NCBI GenBank assembly: GCA_044239865.1
Contig: JBIIAO010000002.1
Span: 757,281-821,280, forward strand
DNA length: 64,000 bases
Direction of reading: 5' to 3'
Source: CAIZGX01 sp044239865
Lineage (GTDB): Bacteria > Bacteroidota > Bacteroidia > Flavobacteriales_D > Sanyastnellaceae
Shown: positions 36,978-44,570 of the stretch, piece by piece
Layout of the letters: each line of letters starts with the position of its first letter
Position numbering within the stretch: position 1 is the stretch's first letter
Notes under the pieces: model-generated
What the model was told of the DNA's origin: nothing
Databases searched by the model: none
The model's input: only the letters and a program-made list of their open reading frames with translations
Position numbers and translations under genes: made by a program

Positions 36978-39374
36978 ATGGAAAACACACCTGAACAAGA
37001 AAAAAAATATGCTAAAATTCTTTGGTGGATTGGCATGTCCCCTTGGTTTTTTTTCTCAATAATATTGGGAATTGTTTTATTCAGTGGACTTCCAAACATT
37101 GGAGTACTGGCCAATCCAAAGGTGGGATTAGCTTCTCAAATTTATGCTTCTGACGGAACTTCCATTGGTGCGTTTTACAAGGAGAATCGATCAGACATCT
37201 CGTACCAAGAAATACCCCCGCATGTTGTAGACGCCTTGTTGGCAACGGAAGATGTGCGTTTTAGAGAACACAACGGAATAGATGCGAGAAGCTTGGCGAG
37301 GGCTGCTTTTTCACTTGGATCAGACGGTGGTGGAAGCACAATTACTCAGCAGTTGGCAAAGTTGCAGTTTACTCGCGGTTATGAGGAAGTGGGCATTTTA
37401 ACACGTGTAGGTCAAAAATTACAAGAGTGGGTTATTGCCTTGCGATTAGAGCGTGTATACACCAAAGACGAGATTATAACCATGTACCTAAACCAATATG
37501 ATTTCTTGAATCAAGCGGTGGGTCTTAAAAGTGCTGCTAGCATTTATTTCTCGACGACTCCCGATTCGCTTTCCATTCCTCAGGGTGCAATGTTAATTGG
37601 AATGCTAAAGAACTCGTCATTATTCAACCCGCTAAAGAGAGACTCCTTAGTCTTGAAACGTCGCGAGGTGGTGATGTCACAGATGGTTAAATATGGAAAA
37701 TTATCGGATGGAGATTACCAAACATACAGATCCGAACCCCTAGGCCTGAACTATTCAAAAGTTTCTCACGACGAGGGTCAAGCGCCTTATTTTCGTGAAG
37801 CGGTTAGAAATAAGCTCACAGAAATTTTTGAAAGTAGAGATGCGAATGGTGAGTTGAAATACAAAAAGGCAGACGGTACTGCTTTTAACATTTACGAAGA
37901 TGGATTGAAAGTGTATACTACGCTCGATCGAAAAATGCAAATTCACGCGGAGTATGCTGTAGAAGAGCATTTGAGAAAAGAACTTCAGCCCGCGTTTACG
38001 AGAAATTTATCGTCGCGACCAAAAGATAAATATCCATTCTACTCGAGAATTACAGAGAACGATCGCAATGCCATTTTAAGACAAGCTGTGGTTACCAGTG
38101 AGCGTTACAAAATGTTAGCAGGAAAGATGTGTCCAGATTGCGGCCGACCAGCCTCATACATAGAAAGCGCAGACGGACACAATCATTGCAAAGAAGATGC
38201 AGGAGGGTGCGGATATACTTGGGATTCCCATTCTGAGGAGGATATTTTGGCCCAGTTTAACAAACCGGCGAAGATGTCGGTTTACAAACACGGGGGATAC
38301 AAAGACACCACCATGACCCCAATGGACAGTATCATTTATACCAAGACCATATTGCATGCGAGTTTAATGTCTATGGATCCACGAAACGGATTTGTGAAAG
38401 CTTGGGTCGGAGGTATCGATTATAAGTATTTTAAATACGACAATGTATATTTATCTAAGCGACAAGTGGGCTCAACGTTCAAGCCGTTTATTTATGCCAT
38501 GGCTATGCGCATGGGAATGAAACCTTGCGATAAAATTACAGGAGCCGGTTGTATTGATTTACCTACCGGAGGAAGATGGTGTCCGAAAGGAGGAGCGGGA
38601 TCCACATATACGATGGCCAAAGCATTAGCGGGGTCTGTAAACTCAATTGCGGCCACGCTTATTTCTCGGTTTGGACCAGAACCTGTTATTGCAATGATGA
38701 GACGAATGGGGGTGAAAAGTTTTATTCCAATGCAGTATTCTATTTCGTTGGGAGCGTGTGAACTCTCCATGTATGAATTGGTGGGCGCACAAGCATCATT
38801 AGTGAATCATGGGCTGTTTATTGAGCCCACTTTCATTATGCGTGTCGAAGACAAAAATGGTAATTTAATTTACGAAGCTGATCCAGTTATTGACCAAGCC
38901 TTGGAGCCGGAAATTGCATACGAAACCGTTAAATTAATGAAAGGTGTTTGTGATTTTGGAACAGCTGCTCGCATAAGATCGAATCCTAAGTTTGGTAAAA
39001 TACCATACCCAATGGCCGGAAAAACGGGGACCACACAGAACAATACAGACGGTTGGTTCATAGGTATGACCCCGGAATTGGTCACGGGCGTTTGGGTAGG
39101 TGCGCAAGATCCAACGGTTCGTTTCTCAAGCACAGCATTGGGTCAAGGAGCCAATACCGGATTGCCAATTTTCGGATACTACATGAACGGAATTTATAAG
39201 GATGCGAATCTTTCCATTTCGAAAGGAGATTTTGAAGCACCGCTTAATTATGACCCTATACGCTTCCAATGTAATCAGATAGGAATGGGTGAGTTGTTTA
39301 GTGACGGCGAAGACGCAACGTTTGAGGAGTTTTTCAATGGAGAATTGGAATTTGACGGCGATGTGCCAGAATAA
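36978..39374 (+). CDS. Class A penicillin-binding protein (PBP1A-like) with zinc-ribbon-like insert
   Basis: The product has 798 residues. An N-terminal membrane helix is near residues 20-38. The glycosyltransferase (GT51) domain has ATEDVRFREHNGID and GGSTITQQLAK near 90-130. The transpeptidase domain has the active serine in GSTFKPF near 498, SVN near 555, and the KTG triad in GKTGTTQ near 680. It polymerises and crosslinks peptidoglycan. Unusual: a four-Cys cluster CPDC...C...C at residues 385, 388, 404 and 411, within about 30 residues, sits between the two domains and looks like a zinc ribbon. Confidence 0.94.
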   Translation: MENTPEQEKKYAKILWWIGMSPWFFFSIILGIVLFSGLPNIGVLANPKVGLASQIYASDGTSIGAFYKENRSDISYQEIPPHVVDALLATEDVRFREHNGIDARSLARAAFSLGSDGGGSTITQQLAKLQFTRGYEEVGILTRVGQKLQEWVIALRLERVYTKDEIITMYLNQYDFLNQAVGLKSAASIYFSTTPDSLSIPQGAMLIGMLKNSSLFNPLKRDSLVLKRREVVMSQMVKYGKLSDGDYQTYRSEPLGLNYSKVSHDEGQAPYFREAVRNKLTEIFESRDANGELKYKKADGTAFNIYEDGLKVYTTLDRKMQIHAEYAVEEHLRKELQPAFTRNLSSRPKDKYPFYSRITENDRNAILRQAVVTSERYKMLAGKMCPDCGRPASYIESADGHNHCKEDAGGCGYTWDSHSEEDILAQFNKPAKMSVYKHGGYKDTTMTPMDSIIYTKTILHASLMSMDPRNGFVKAWVGGIDYKYFKYDNVYLSKRQVGSTFKPFIYAMAMRMGMKPCDKITGAGCIDLPTGGRWCPKGGAGSTYTMAKALAGSVNSIAATLISRFGPEPVIAMMRRMGVKSFIPMQYSISLGACELSMYELVGAQASLVNHGLFIEPTFIMRVEDKNGNLIYEADPVIDQALEPEIAYETVKLMKGVCDFGTAARIRSNPKFGKIPYPMAGKTGTTQNNTDGWFIGMTPELVTGVWVGAQDPTVRFSSTALGQGANTGLPIFGYYMNGIYKDANLSISKGDFEAPLNYDPIRFQCNQIGMGELFSDGEDATFEEFFNGELEFDGDVPE

Positions 39375-39382
39375 AATAGATT

Positions 39383-40087
39383 ATGGGATTTAATAAAGTA
39401 AGAGCTTCTGCAGCGGAAGCGTGCGAAGGTATTACCTCTGGAATGACGCTTATGGTAGGCGGATTCGGCCTGTGTGGCATACCGGAGAATTGCATTGCGG
39501 AATTGGTGAAGATGGGTGTGAAAGATCTCACTTGCATTTCGAACAATGCTGGGGTAGATGATTTCGGATTGGGCTTGTTACTTCAGCAAAAGCAAGTCAA
39601 GAAAATGATTAGCTCTTACGTTGGTGAGAACGCTGAATTTGAGCGTCAGATGCTGAGTGGAGAGTTGGAAGTGGAATTGATTCCGCAAGGAACCTTAGCT
39701 ACTCGATGCATGGCAGCCGGATACGGAATGCCAGTGGTATATACCCCCGCAGGTGTTGGAACGGAAGTAGCGGAAGGAAAAGAAGTGCGTGAGTTCAAAG
39801 GGAAGAAGTATTTGATGGAAGAGGCCTTTGATGCAGACTTCGCTTTGGTGAAGGCCTGGAAAGGAGACGCTATGGGGAACTTGGTGTTTCGTTCAACCGC
39901 GCGCAATTTCAATCCCATGATGGCTATGGCAGGGAAAATTACCATTGTTGAAGTGGAAGAATTGGTTCCTCTTGGAGCGTTAGATCCAGACCACATTCAC
40001 ACGCCGGGCATATATGTGCACCGCATTTTTCAGGGAGAGAATTACGAAAAAAGAATTGAGCAGCGCACTGTTCGTCAAAGAATATAA
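39383..40087 (+). CDS. scoA: 3-oxoacid CoA-transferase subunit A
   Basis: This 234-residue subunit of a two-gene class I CoA-transferase transfers CoA between succinyl-CoA and acetoacetate or a similar acid. Signatures are GMTLMVGGFGLCGIPENCI near residues 20-38, LTCISNNAGVDDFGLGLLL near 52-70, and YTPAGVGT near 120. GNLVFRSTARNFNPMMA follows near 170. The next gene, subunit B, starts 2 bp after the stop. Confidence 0.94.
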   Translation: MGFNKVRASAAEACEGITSGMTLMVGGFGLCGIPENCIAELVKMGVKDLTCISNNAGVDDFGLGLLLQQKQVKKMISSYVGENAEFERQMLSGELEVELIPQGTLATRCMAAGYGMPVVYTPAGVGTEVAEGKEVREFKGKKYLMEEAFDADFALVKAWKGDAMGNLVFRSTARNFNPMMAMAGKITIVEVEELVPLGALDPDHIHTPGIYVHRIFQGENYEKRIEQRTVRQRI

Positions 40088-40089
40088 TT

Positions 40090-40722
40090 ATGGCTTGGGA
40101 TAAAATTGGAATAGCAAAGCGAATTGCGCAAGAGGTTCAAGACGGCACGTATGTGAACTTGGGCATTGGAATACCCACGTTGGTGGCCAACTATATTCCG
40201 GAAGGAATGGAAGTGGAATTGCAAAGCGAGAACGGTATTTTAGGAATGGGACCCTTTCCTTTTGAAGGGGATGAAGATGCGGACTTGATTAATGCTGGGA
40301 AGCAGACGGTTACCTTGCGTGATGGCTCTTCCATTTTCGACAGTGCCATGAGTTTCGGAATGATCAGAGCGCAGAAGGTGGATCTTACGATTTTAGGTGC
40401 TATGGAAGTCAGCGAGAACGGCGATATTGCCAATTGGAAAGTTCCTGGTAAGATGGTGAAGGGCATGGGCGGCGCTATGGATTTGGTTGCTAGTGCGAAG
40501 AACATCATTGTGGCCATGCAGCATTGCGACAAGGCCGGCAATTCGAAGCTATTGCCTCAGTGTAGTTTGCCGTTAACGGGCATTCATTGCATTAAGAAAG
40601 TAGTCACAGATTTAGGTGTTTTCGACATCCGCGAAGGCGCATTTCATTTGGTTGAATTGGCTCCGGATGTCACCCTGGAAGAAGTTATCGCCAAGACAGC
40701 AGGGAAACTGCTTACGCAGTAG
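40090..40722 (+). CDS. scoB: 3-oxoacid CoA-transferase subunit B
   Basis: This 210-residue partner of subunit A carries the catalytic glutamate in the ENGILGMGPFP segment near residue 52. It also has YVNLGIGIPTLVANY near 20-34, GGAMDLVASAKNIIVAMQH near 135-153, and LTGIHCIKKVVTDLGVF near 165-182. A GAAT-spaced hairpin array begins 3 bp after the stop codon. Confidence 0.95.
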   Translation: MAWDKIGIAKRIAQEVQDGTYVNLGIGIPTLVANYIPEGMEVELQSENGILGMGPFPFEGDEDADLINAGKQTVTLRDGSSIFDSAMSFGMIRAQKVDLTILGAMEVSENGDIANWKVPGKMVKGMGGAMDLVASAKNIIVAMQHCDKAGNSKLLPQCSLPLTGIHCIKKVVTDLGVFDIREGAFHLVELAPDVTLEEVIAKTAGKLLTQ

Positions 40723-40725
40723 AAT

Positions 40726-40806
40726 GCCCGAAGGGCGAATGTTGCGGAGCAACGAATGTGCAAGCACGAATGTCTACGACGAATGCCGGTGGCGAATGTC
40801 TTCGAC
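40726..40806. repeat. GAAT-spaced variable mini-hairpin array (6 units)
   Basis: Six short palindromes alternate with the fixed tetranucleotide GAAT: GCCCgaaGGGC (40726), GTTGCggaGCAAC (40741), GTGCaaGCAC (40758), GTCtacGAC (40772), GCCggtGGC (40785) and GTCttcGAC (40798). Stem sequences differ between units but each keeps exact self-complementarity with a 2-3 nt loop. Every stem begins with G and ends with C. The array directly follows scoB and precedes the REP/transposase block. Confidence 0.85.
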
Positions 40807-40812
40807 GGATAC

Positions 40813-40867
40813 TAGCCCCGAAGGGGTGAAATAATCGGGGAAGCATGGGTGTTAGCCCATGCCAACG
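40813..40867. repeat. REP-like palindromes upstream of the transposase
   Basis: A GCCCCgaaGGGG palindrome (about 40814-40825) is followed by the 20-nt palindrome GCATGGGTGTTAGCCCATGC at 40843-40862 and then CAACG. The 25-bp block 40843-40867 is repeated exactly at 41511-41535. The gap up to the transposase start (40868-41056) contains further GC-rich palindromes but no gene that I can support. Confidence 0.85.
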
Positions 40868-40978
40868 GTAATCAAGCAAACGAACCCTCCTCGCGAGTTA
40901 ACAACGGTTCAACCTTATGCGCATTTATGCGAGAATCGTTCTCCTTCGCCCGGCCTAACAGCCGCGCTACGCGGGTAA

Positions 40979-40995
40979 TGTCGCCCCAAGGGGCT
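40979..40995. repeat. Left inverted repeat of transposase unit
   Basis: TGTCGCCCCAAGGGGCT at 40979-40995 is the near-perfect inverted copy of AGCCCCTCGGGGCGACA at 41482-41498, with one mismatch over 17 bp. Each copy is itself a small hairpin (GCCCC/GGGGC). Paired subterminal hairpins of this sort are what IS200/REP-type transposases recognise. Confidence 0.7.
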
Positions 40996-41056
40996 CGCGT
41001 TGGTTAGCGCATAAACATTCCTTGAGTGATTAGAGATTGCCTTTCATTTTTGCCCG

Positions 41057-41539
41057 ATGAATCCTTCTTCCTTAAGCCGACTTGTCTTACACTTCGTGTT
41101 CGTAACCAAATACCGTGAACCTAAAATTTTTCTTCAAGTTGAACAAGCCTTACACGCCTACCTCATAGGTGTATTCAACAACAAAGGTTCCGAAGTATAT
41201 GTCATAGGCGGATACTACGATCACGTGCACATACTCTGCGAACTACCGCGAACACTCACCACCGCGAAACTCGCCGAAGCCGCTAAATCAAACTCTTCAC
41301 GTTGGATGAAATCGCAACACGAATCCCTTGCCGATTTCACCTGGCAACCCGGATACGCCGTGTTTTCCGTCTACTACAAAGACCGAAAGCGAGTCATTCA
41401 ATACATTAAAAATCAAAAGAACCATCATACCTATTATTCTTATTTAGAAGAGGAAAACAAACTTTTAAATGATCATTCCCTAGCCCCTCGGGGCGACACA
41501 AATGCGCAAGGCATGGGTGTTAGCCCATGCCAACGATGA
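41057..41539 (+). CDS. REP-associated tyrosine transposase (IS200-like, Y1 HUH)
   Basis: The frame has 160 codons. The HUH motif is YDHVHIL near residues 55-61 (His-Val-His). FVTKYREPKIF is near the N-terminus, and the segment with the nucleophilic tyrosine candidate is RKRVIQYIKNQKNHH near 115-130. These are features of the TnpA_REP (RAYT) family, which processes REP hairpins as single-stranded DNA. About the last 20 codons run through the downstream palindromes: APRGDTNA comes from the GCCCC hairpin and GMGVSPC from the REP. The natural protein may therefore have recruited repeat sequence as its tail. Confidence 0.88.
   Translation: MNPSSLSRLVLHFVFVTKYREPKIFLQVEQALHAYLIGVFNNKGSEVYVIGGYYDHVHILCELPRTLTTAKLAEAAKSNSSRWMKSQHESLADFTWQPGYAVFSVYYKDRKRVIQYIKNQKNHHTYYSYLEEENKLLNDHSLAPRGDTNAQGMGVSPCQR
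41482..41535. repeat. REP-like palindromes overlapping the transposase 3' end
   Basis: AGCCCCTCGGGGCGACA (41482-41498) is the inverted partner of the copy at 40979. It is followed by an exact second copy of the 25-bp REP block (41511-41535). Both lie inside the transposase reading frame, whose TGA is at 41537-41539. Confidence 0.85.
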
Positions 41540-41682
41540 TTAATAATTAGATTATTTTCCCGCGAGATGACGCTCGCCCATGCCTTAACACCCGTTGACG
41601 CGTAATAATCAAAGAAATTTTGTTGTTCAGCGAACTTTGTTAAACCTTTTGTTGTCTTATCTTCGATAACGGAAATTCGATA

Positions 41683-44355
41683 ATGAAAAAACTTATATAT
41701 TTCTTTCTTCTGAGTGTCCTAGCACTTAGCTCTTCAGCGCAAAACTTCAGTTGCTACACTCTAGATATTCCTCAGGCTTCCACATGGACGGTGTACAATT
41801 CAAATGGCGAAGTCTTCGCACAAGGTGTTTCTCCCGAGGCGAATGCTTTTTGTGTTCCCGGTGGATGCTTTCAGCTGAACGTAGAGCCCATGACCATGAA
41901 CCCTCTTCCACTGGTTGTTACTGTTTATGACGCCTCAGGAAACGCTCTACCTTTTGAAAATTTCGGGAACGAATTTTACTTTGTTGGACTCATTTCAAAC
42001 AACGCCGTTGAAGGATGTACAGATCCTGGAGCTTGCAACTTCAATCCAAACGCAACTTGCGCCAATTACTCTTCTTGCGACTACTCTTGTTACGGTTGCA
42101 CAAACCCTGAAGCGTTCAACTTCAACCCAAATGCAACTGTAGATAACAACACTTGCTGTACAGATCATTGGGCGACTTTCAACGTAGAACAAGGACAAGC
42201 GGGAATCTGGTTGTACAGCGAACAGTATTTCATGACTGGCGGAGATAACACAGTGAATAATAATTTCTGCGTTAAAAACGGATGCTACAACCTTCAGGTT
42301 TATTCTTTCGATAATCTTGCTTCCAACCAAAATTACACGGTTACGCTGGAAGACGGTTCGGTTTGGTTAACTGGAGTTATAGATACAAACTACTTGTACA
42401 CTACTGTTTCTCTGAATCCTGTATATGGATGCGCAGACCCAATGGCCTGCAACTACACTGAGGGTGTTACCTGTAACGACGGCTCTTGCGAATACGCTTC
42501 TTGCAGCGGTTGCACAGACCCACTGGCAACAAACTACAATCCAAATGCGATTTACGACAATGCAAAATGTTGCTACGCAGACATAGCGACCATCACGACC
42601 TCGGTGCCTTCAACATGGACGATTCAGAGTTCATTGGGATATTACCAATATGGAACAACACCCAACGATAGCATGCTTTGCATAAGCAGCGGTTGTTACA
42701 CCTTGAATTCTTTCCCGATAACTTTCGATCCGTTCAATCAAAATGGAGAGACAACATATATCACAATTACAGATTCTACCGGTTATATTGTTTCTCAAGG
42801 TGCAACAAATGCTATGGAAACTGGAATTCCATACACATTCCTATGGGGTGTTGTAGTGCCTGGTTGCACAGAACCAACTGCATGTAACTATAACCCACTT
42901 GCAACCTGCAACGAACTTGCATTCTGCGATTATTCATGTCTAGGTTGCACAGATCCAACAGCAAACAACTACGATTCAAACGCAACAGTGGACAACGGCA
43001 CTTGCTGCTTCAACAACTGGTACACAGTTGAATCTTCTTCTTGGTTGGAATGGTATGTTACTTCTTCCGACGGATTAACTCAACAAGGCGGATATAACAA
43101 CATGCTTCAAGGTTTTTGCATGGAGCAAGATTGCTTCTCGTTTAGCGCTTGGAGTTTGACTGTTCAACCTTTCCAGATAACTATTTACGGTCCAGACGGA
43201 AGTGTGTTCTATCAAACAACTGGAAATGTTAATCCTTACGTAAACGAGTACTTTTCGGTGAATGAAGTCGTTGGTTGTACCGATCTATTCGCTTGCAACT
43301 ACAATCCGAATGCGACTTGTGCAAACTACACGTTGTGCGACTATTCTTGTCAAGGTTGCACCGATCCTACGTCTCCGAATTACAATGCAGATGCCACTGT
43401 AGACAATGGGACCTGTTGCGCAACTGAAAACTGGAACACAGTTACTTCAGGCGGACAAGTTATTTTCTACGCCTTCAACCCAAATACAGGTGAAGGTGAT
43501 TTCAATGAGTATCCATACGCAACGGGATATTGCATGAACGCGTCAGATTGTTACCAGTTGGTGTTGTATTCATTCATGCCCGTTAACTCAGCAGTTACAG
43601 TTACCAATGCACAAGGTGAAGTGGTTTTAAATGGAAACTTAGCCGACTTCGGTTACTTGCAGACGTTCGTTTCAGGAGCGAATGAAATTGTGGGATGTAC
43701 AGATCCAATGGCATGTAATTACGATAGCTTAGCAACTTGTAATGTTGGAAGTTGTTTGTATTACTGCGGTGGTTGCTTAGACCCAATGGCATTGAACTAC
43801 GGCGGAGGTGCACAGTTCGACGATGGTTCATGTGTGTATGATGTAGAGTTTCCAAACATGGGAATGATATTAATGGAAGACCCTGCGAATGAACAGTTCT
43901 TCGTTTCAATGAATCTTTCTTCAATGGGAACAGGCGGTCCATACGGTGTTGTGTCTTCTTTGAACGAGCCGGTTTCTGTAATGAATGCAGCGGGACAAAC
44001 CTTGAAAGGTCCATACCCTTGCGGAACGCAAGTGCAGTTCGACGTTCATGACATGGGAAATAACATGCAAACCACACTCACAAGCCCTGTTTATACCATG
44101 GCATGTGGGGTTCAGGTGGAAGAGGCACCGGCTAAGAAAACAGAAATGAGCTTGTATCCGAACCCAGCCAAGAACAATGTGAATTTGGTTGGTTTGGAAA
44201 AAGGAACATCTGTTGAAGTGTACGACCTAACCGGTAGAATCTTATTCAAAGACAAAGCCCAATCAGATCGCATGGAAATCTCCGTTTCGAAATGGAATGC
44301 AGGTGTCTACCTCGTAAGAGTGGCTGGTAAGACTATGCGGTTAGTGAAGGAGTAA
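41683..44355 (+). CDS. Large secreted Cys-rich repeat protein with T9SS sorting domain
   Basis: The protein has 890 residues. A signal peptide (LIYFFLLSVLALSSSAQ) is followed by alternating beta domains of about 75 residues and Cys-rich blocks. There are five double Cys blocks of the form GCTDPxACNYNPxATC...CDYSCxGCTDPxxxNYxxxATVDNGTCC, at roughly residues 105-160, 245-300, 395-450, 530-585 and 670-720. Between them, lipocalin- or Ig-like beta segments begin with 'W.V.....G'. The C-terminus is a T9SS type A domain (LYPNPAKNNVNLVGL, VYDLTGRILFKD, WNAGVYLVRVAGK). It is probably a disulfide-stabilised surface protein of unknown ligand. Confidence 0.9.
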   Translation: MKKLIYFFLLSVLALSSSAQNFSCYTLDIPQASTWTVYNSNGEVFAQGVSPEANAFCVPGGCFQLNVEPMTMNPLPLVVTVYDASGNALPFENFGNEFYFVGLISNNAVEGCTDPGACNFNPNATCANYSSCDYSCYGCTNPEAFNFNPNATVDNNTCCTDHWATFNVEQGQAGIWLYSEQYFMTGGDNTVNNNFCVKNGCYNLQVYSFDNLASNQNYTVTLEDGSVWLTGVIDTNYLYTTVSLNPVYGCADPMACNYTEGVTCNDGSCEYASCSGCTDPLATNYNPNAIYDNAKCCYADIATITTSVPSTWTIQSSLGYYQYGTTPNDSMLCISSGCYTLNSFPITFDPFNQNGETTYITITDSTGYIVSQGATNAMETGIPYTFLWGVVVPGCTEPTACNYNPLATCNELAFCDYSCLGCTDPTANNYDSNATVDNGTCCFNNWYTVESSSWLEWYVTSSDGLTQQGGYNNMLQGFCMEQDCFSFSAWSLTVQPFQITIYGPDGSVFYQTTGNVNPYVNEYFSVNEVVGCTDLFACNYNPNATCANYTLCDYSCQGCTDPTSPNYNADATVDNGTCCATENWNTVTSGGQVIFYAFNPNTGEGDFNEYPYATGYCMNASDCYQLVLYSFMPVNSAVTVTNAQGEVVLNGNLADFGYLQTFVSGANEIVGCTDPMACNYDSLATCNVGSCLYYCGGCLDPMALNYGGGAQFDDGSCVYDVEFPNMGMILMEDPANEQFFVSMNLSSMGTGGPYGVVSSLNEPVSVMNAAGQTLKGPYPCGTQVQFDVHDMGNNMQTTLTSPVYTMACGVQVEEAPAKKTEMSLYPNPAKNNVNLVGLEKGTSVEVYDLTGRILFKDKAQSDRMEISVSKWNAGVYLVRVAGKTMRLVKE

Positions 44356-44356
44356 T

Positions 44357-44569
44357 GCCTATCGGCGAATGTTGCTAAGCAACGAATGTGCAAGCACGAA
44401 TGCGCGTAGCGCGAATGTATTCGACGATTTAGCAACGCAGTTCCAATTACCTCATCAACACTTTCGCAGTAGCCATTCAACCGCACTAAATCGTCGCAGA
44501 CTTTCGCGAAGCATTCCTCGAAGAGATTCGCCCAAAGGGCATTCGTGCTTGCACATTCGCCCAAAGGGC
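44357..44569. repeat. Double GAAT-spaced hairpin array arranged as a large inverted repeat
   Basis: The left half, read on plus, has GCCtatcGGC (44357), GTTGCtaaGCAAC (44371), GTGCaaGCAC (44388) and GCGCgtaGCGC (44402), joined by GAAT, then a decayed unit at 44417. The right half, read on minus, has GCCCtttGGGC (44559-44569), GTGCaaGCAC (44545), GCCCtttGGGC (44530), CTCttcGAG (44517) and a short GC unit, joined by GAAT. CGACGATTTAG at 44422-44432 is inverted exactly at 44486-44496. The block spans the full gap between two convergent genes. Confidence 0.82.
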
Positions 44570-44570
44570 A

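Noticed and set aside
40726..40806. CRISPR array interpretation of the GAAT-spaced units
   Set aside because: The constant part is only 4-6 nt and the variable part is palindromic and 8-13 nt long. CRISPR repeats are 23-47 nt with non-palindromic spacers of similar length, and no cas genes are present.
43601..44077. 158-codon minus-strand frame inside the Cys-rich T9SS gene
   Set aside because: It has no recognisable domain and lies fully inside a gene with signal peptide and sorting domain in the other direction.
44307..44564. 85-codon frame across the double hairpin array
   Set aside because: It is made of repeat units read through (Cys/His/Ala-rich), with no start context and overlap with the upstream gene end.
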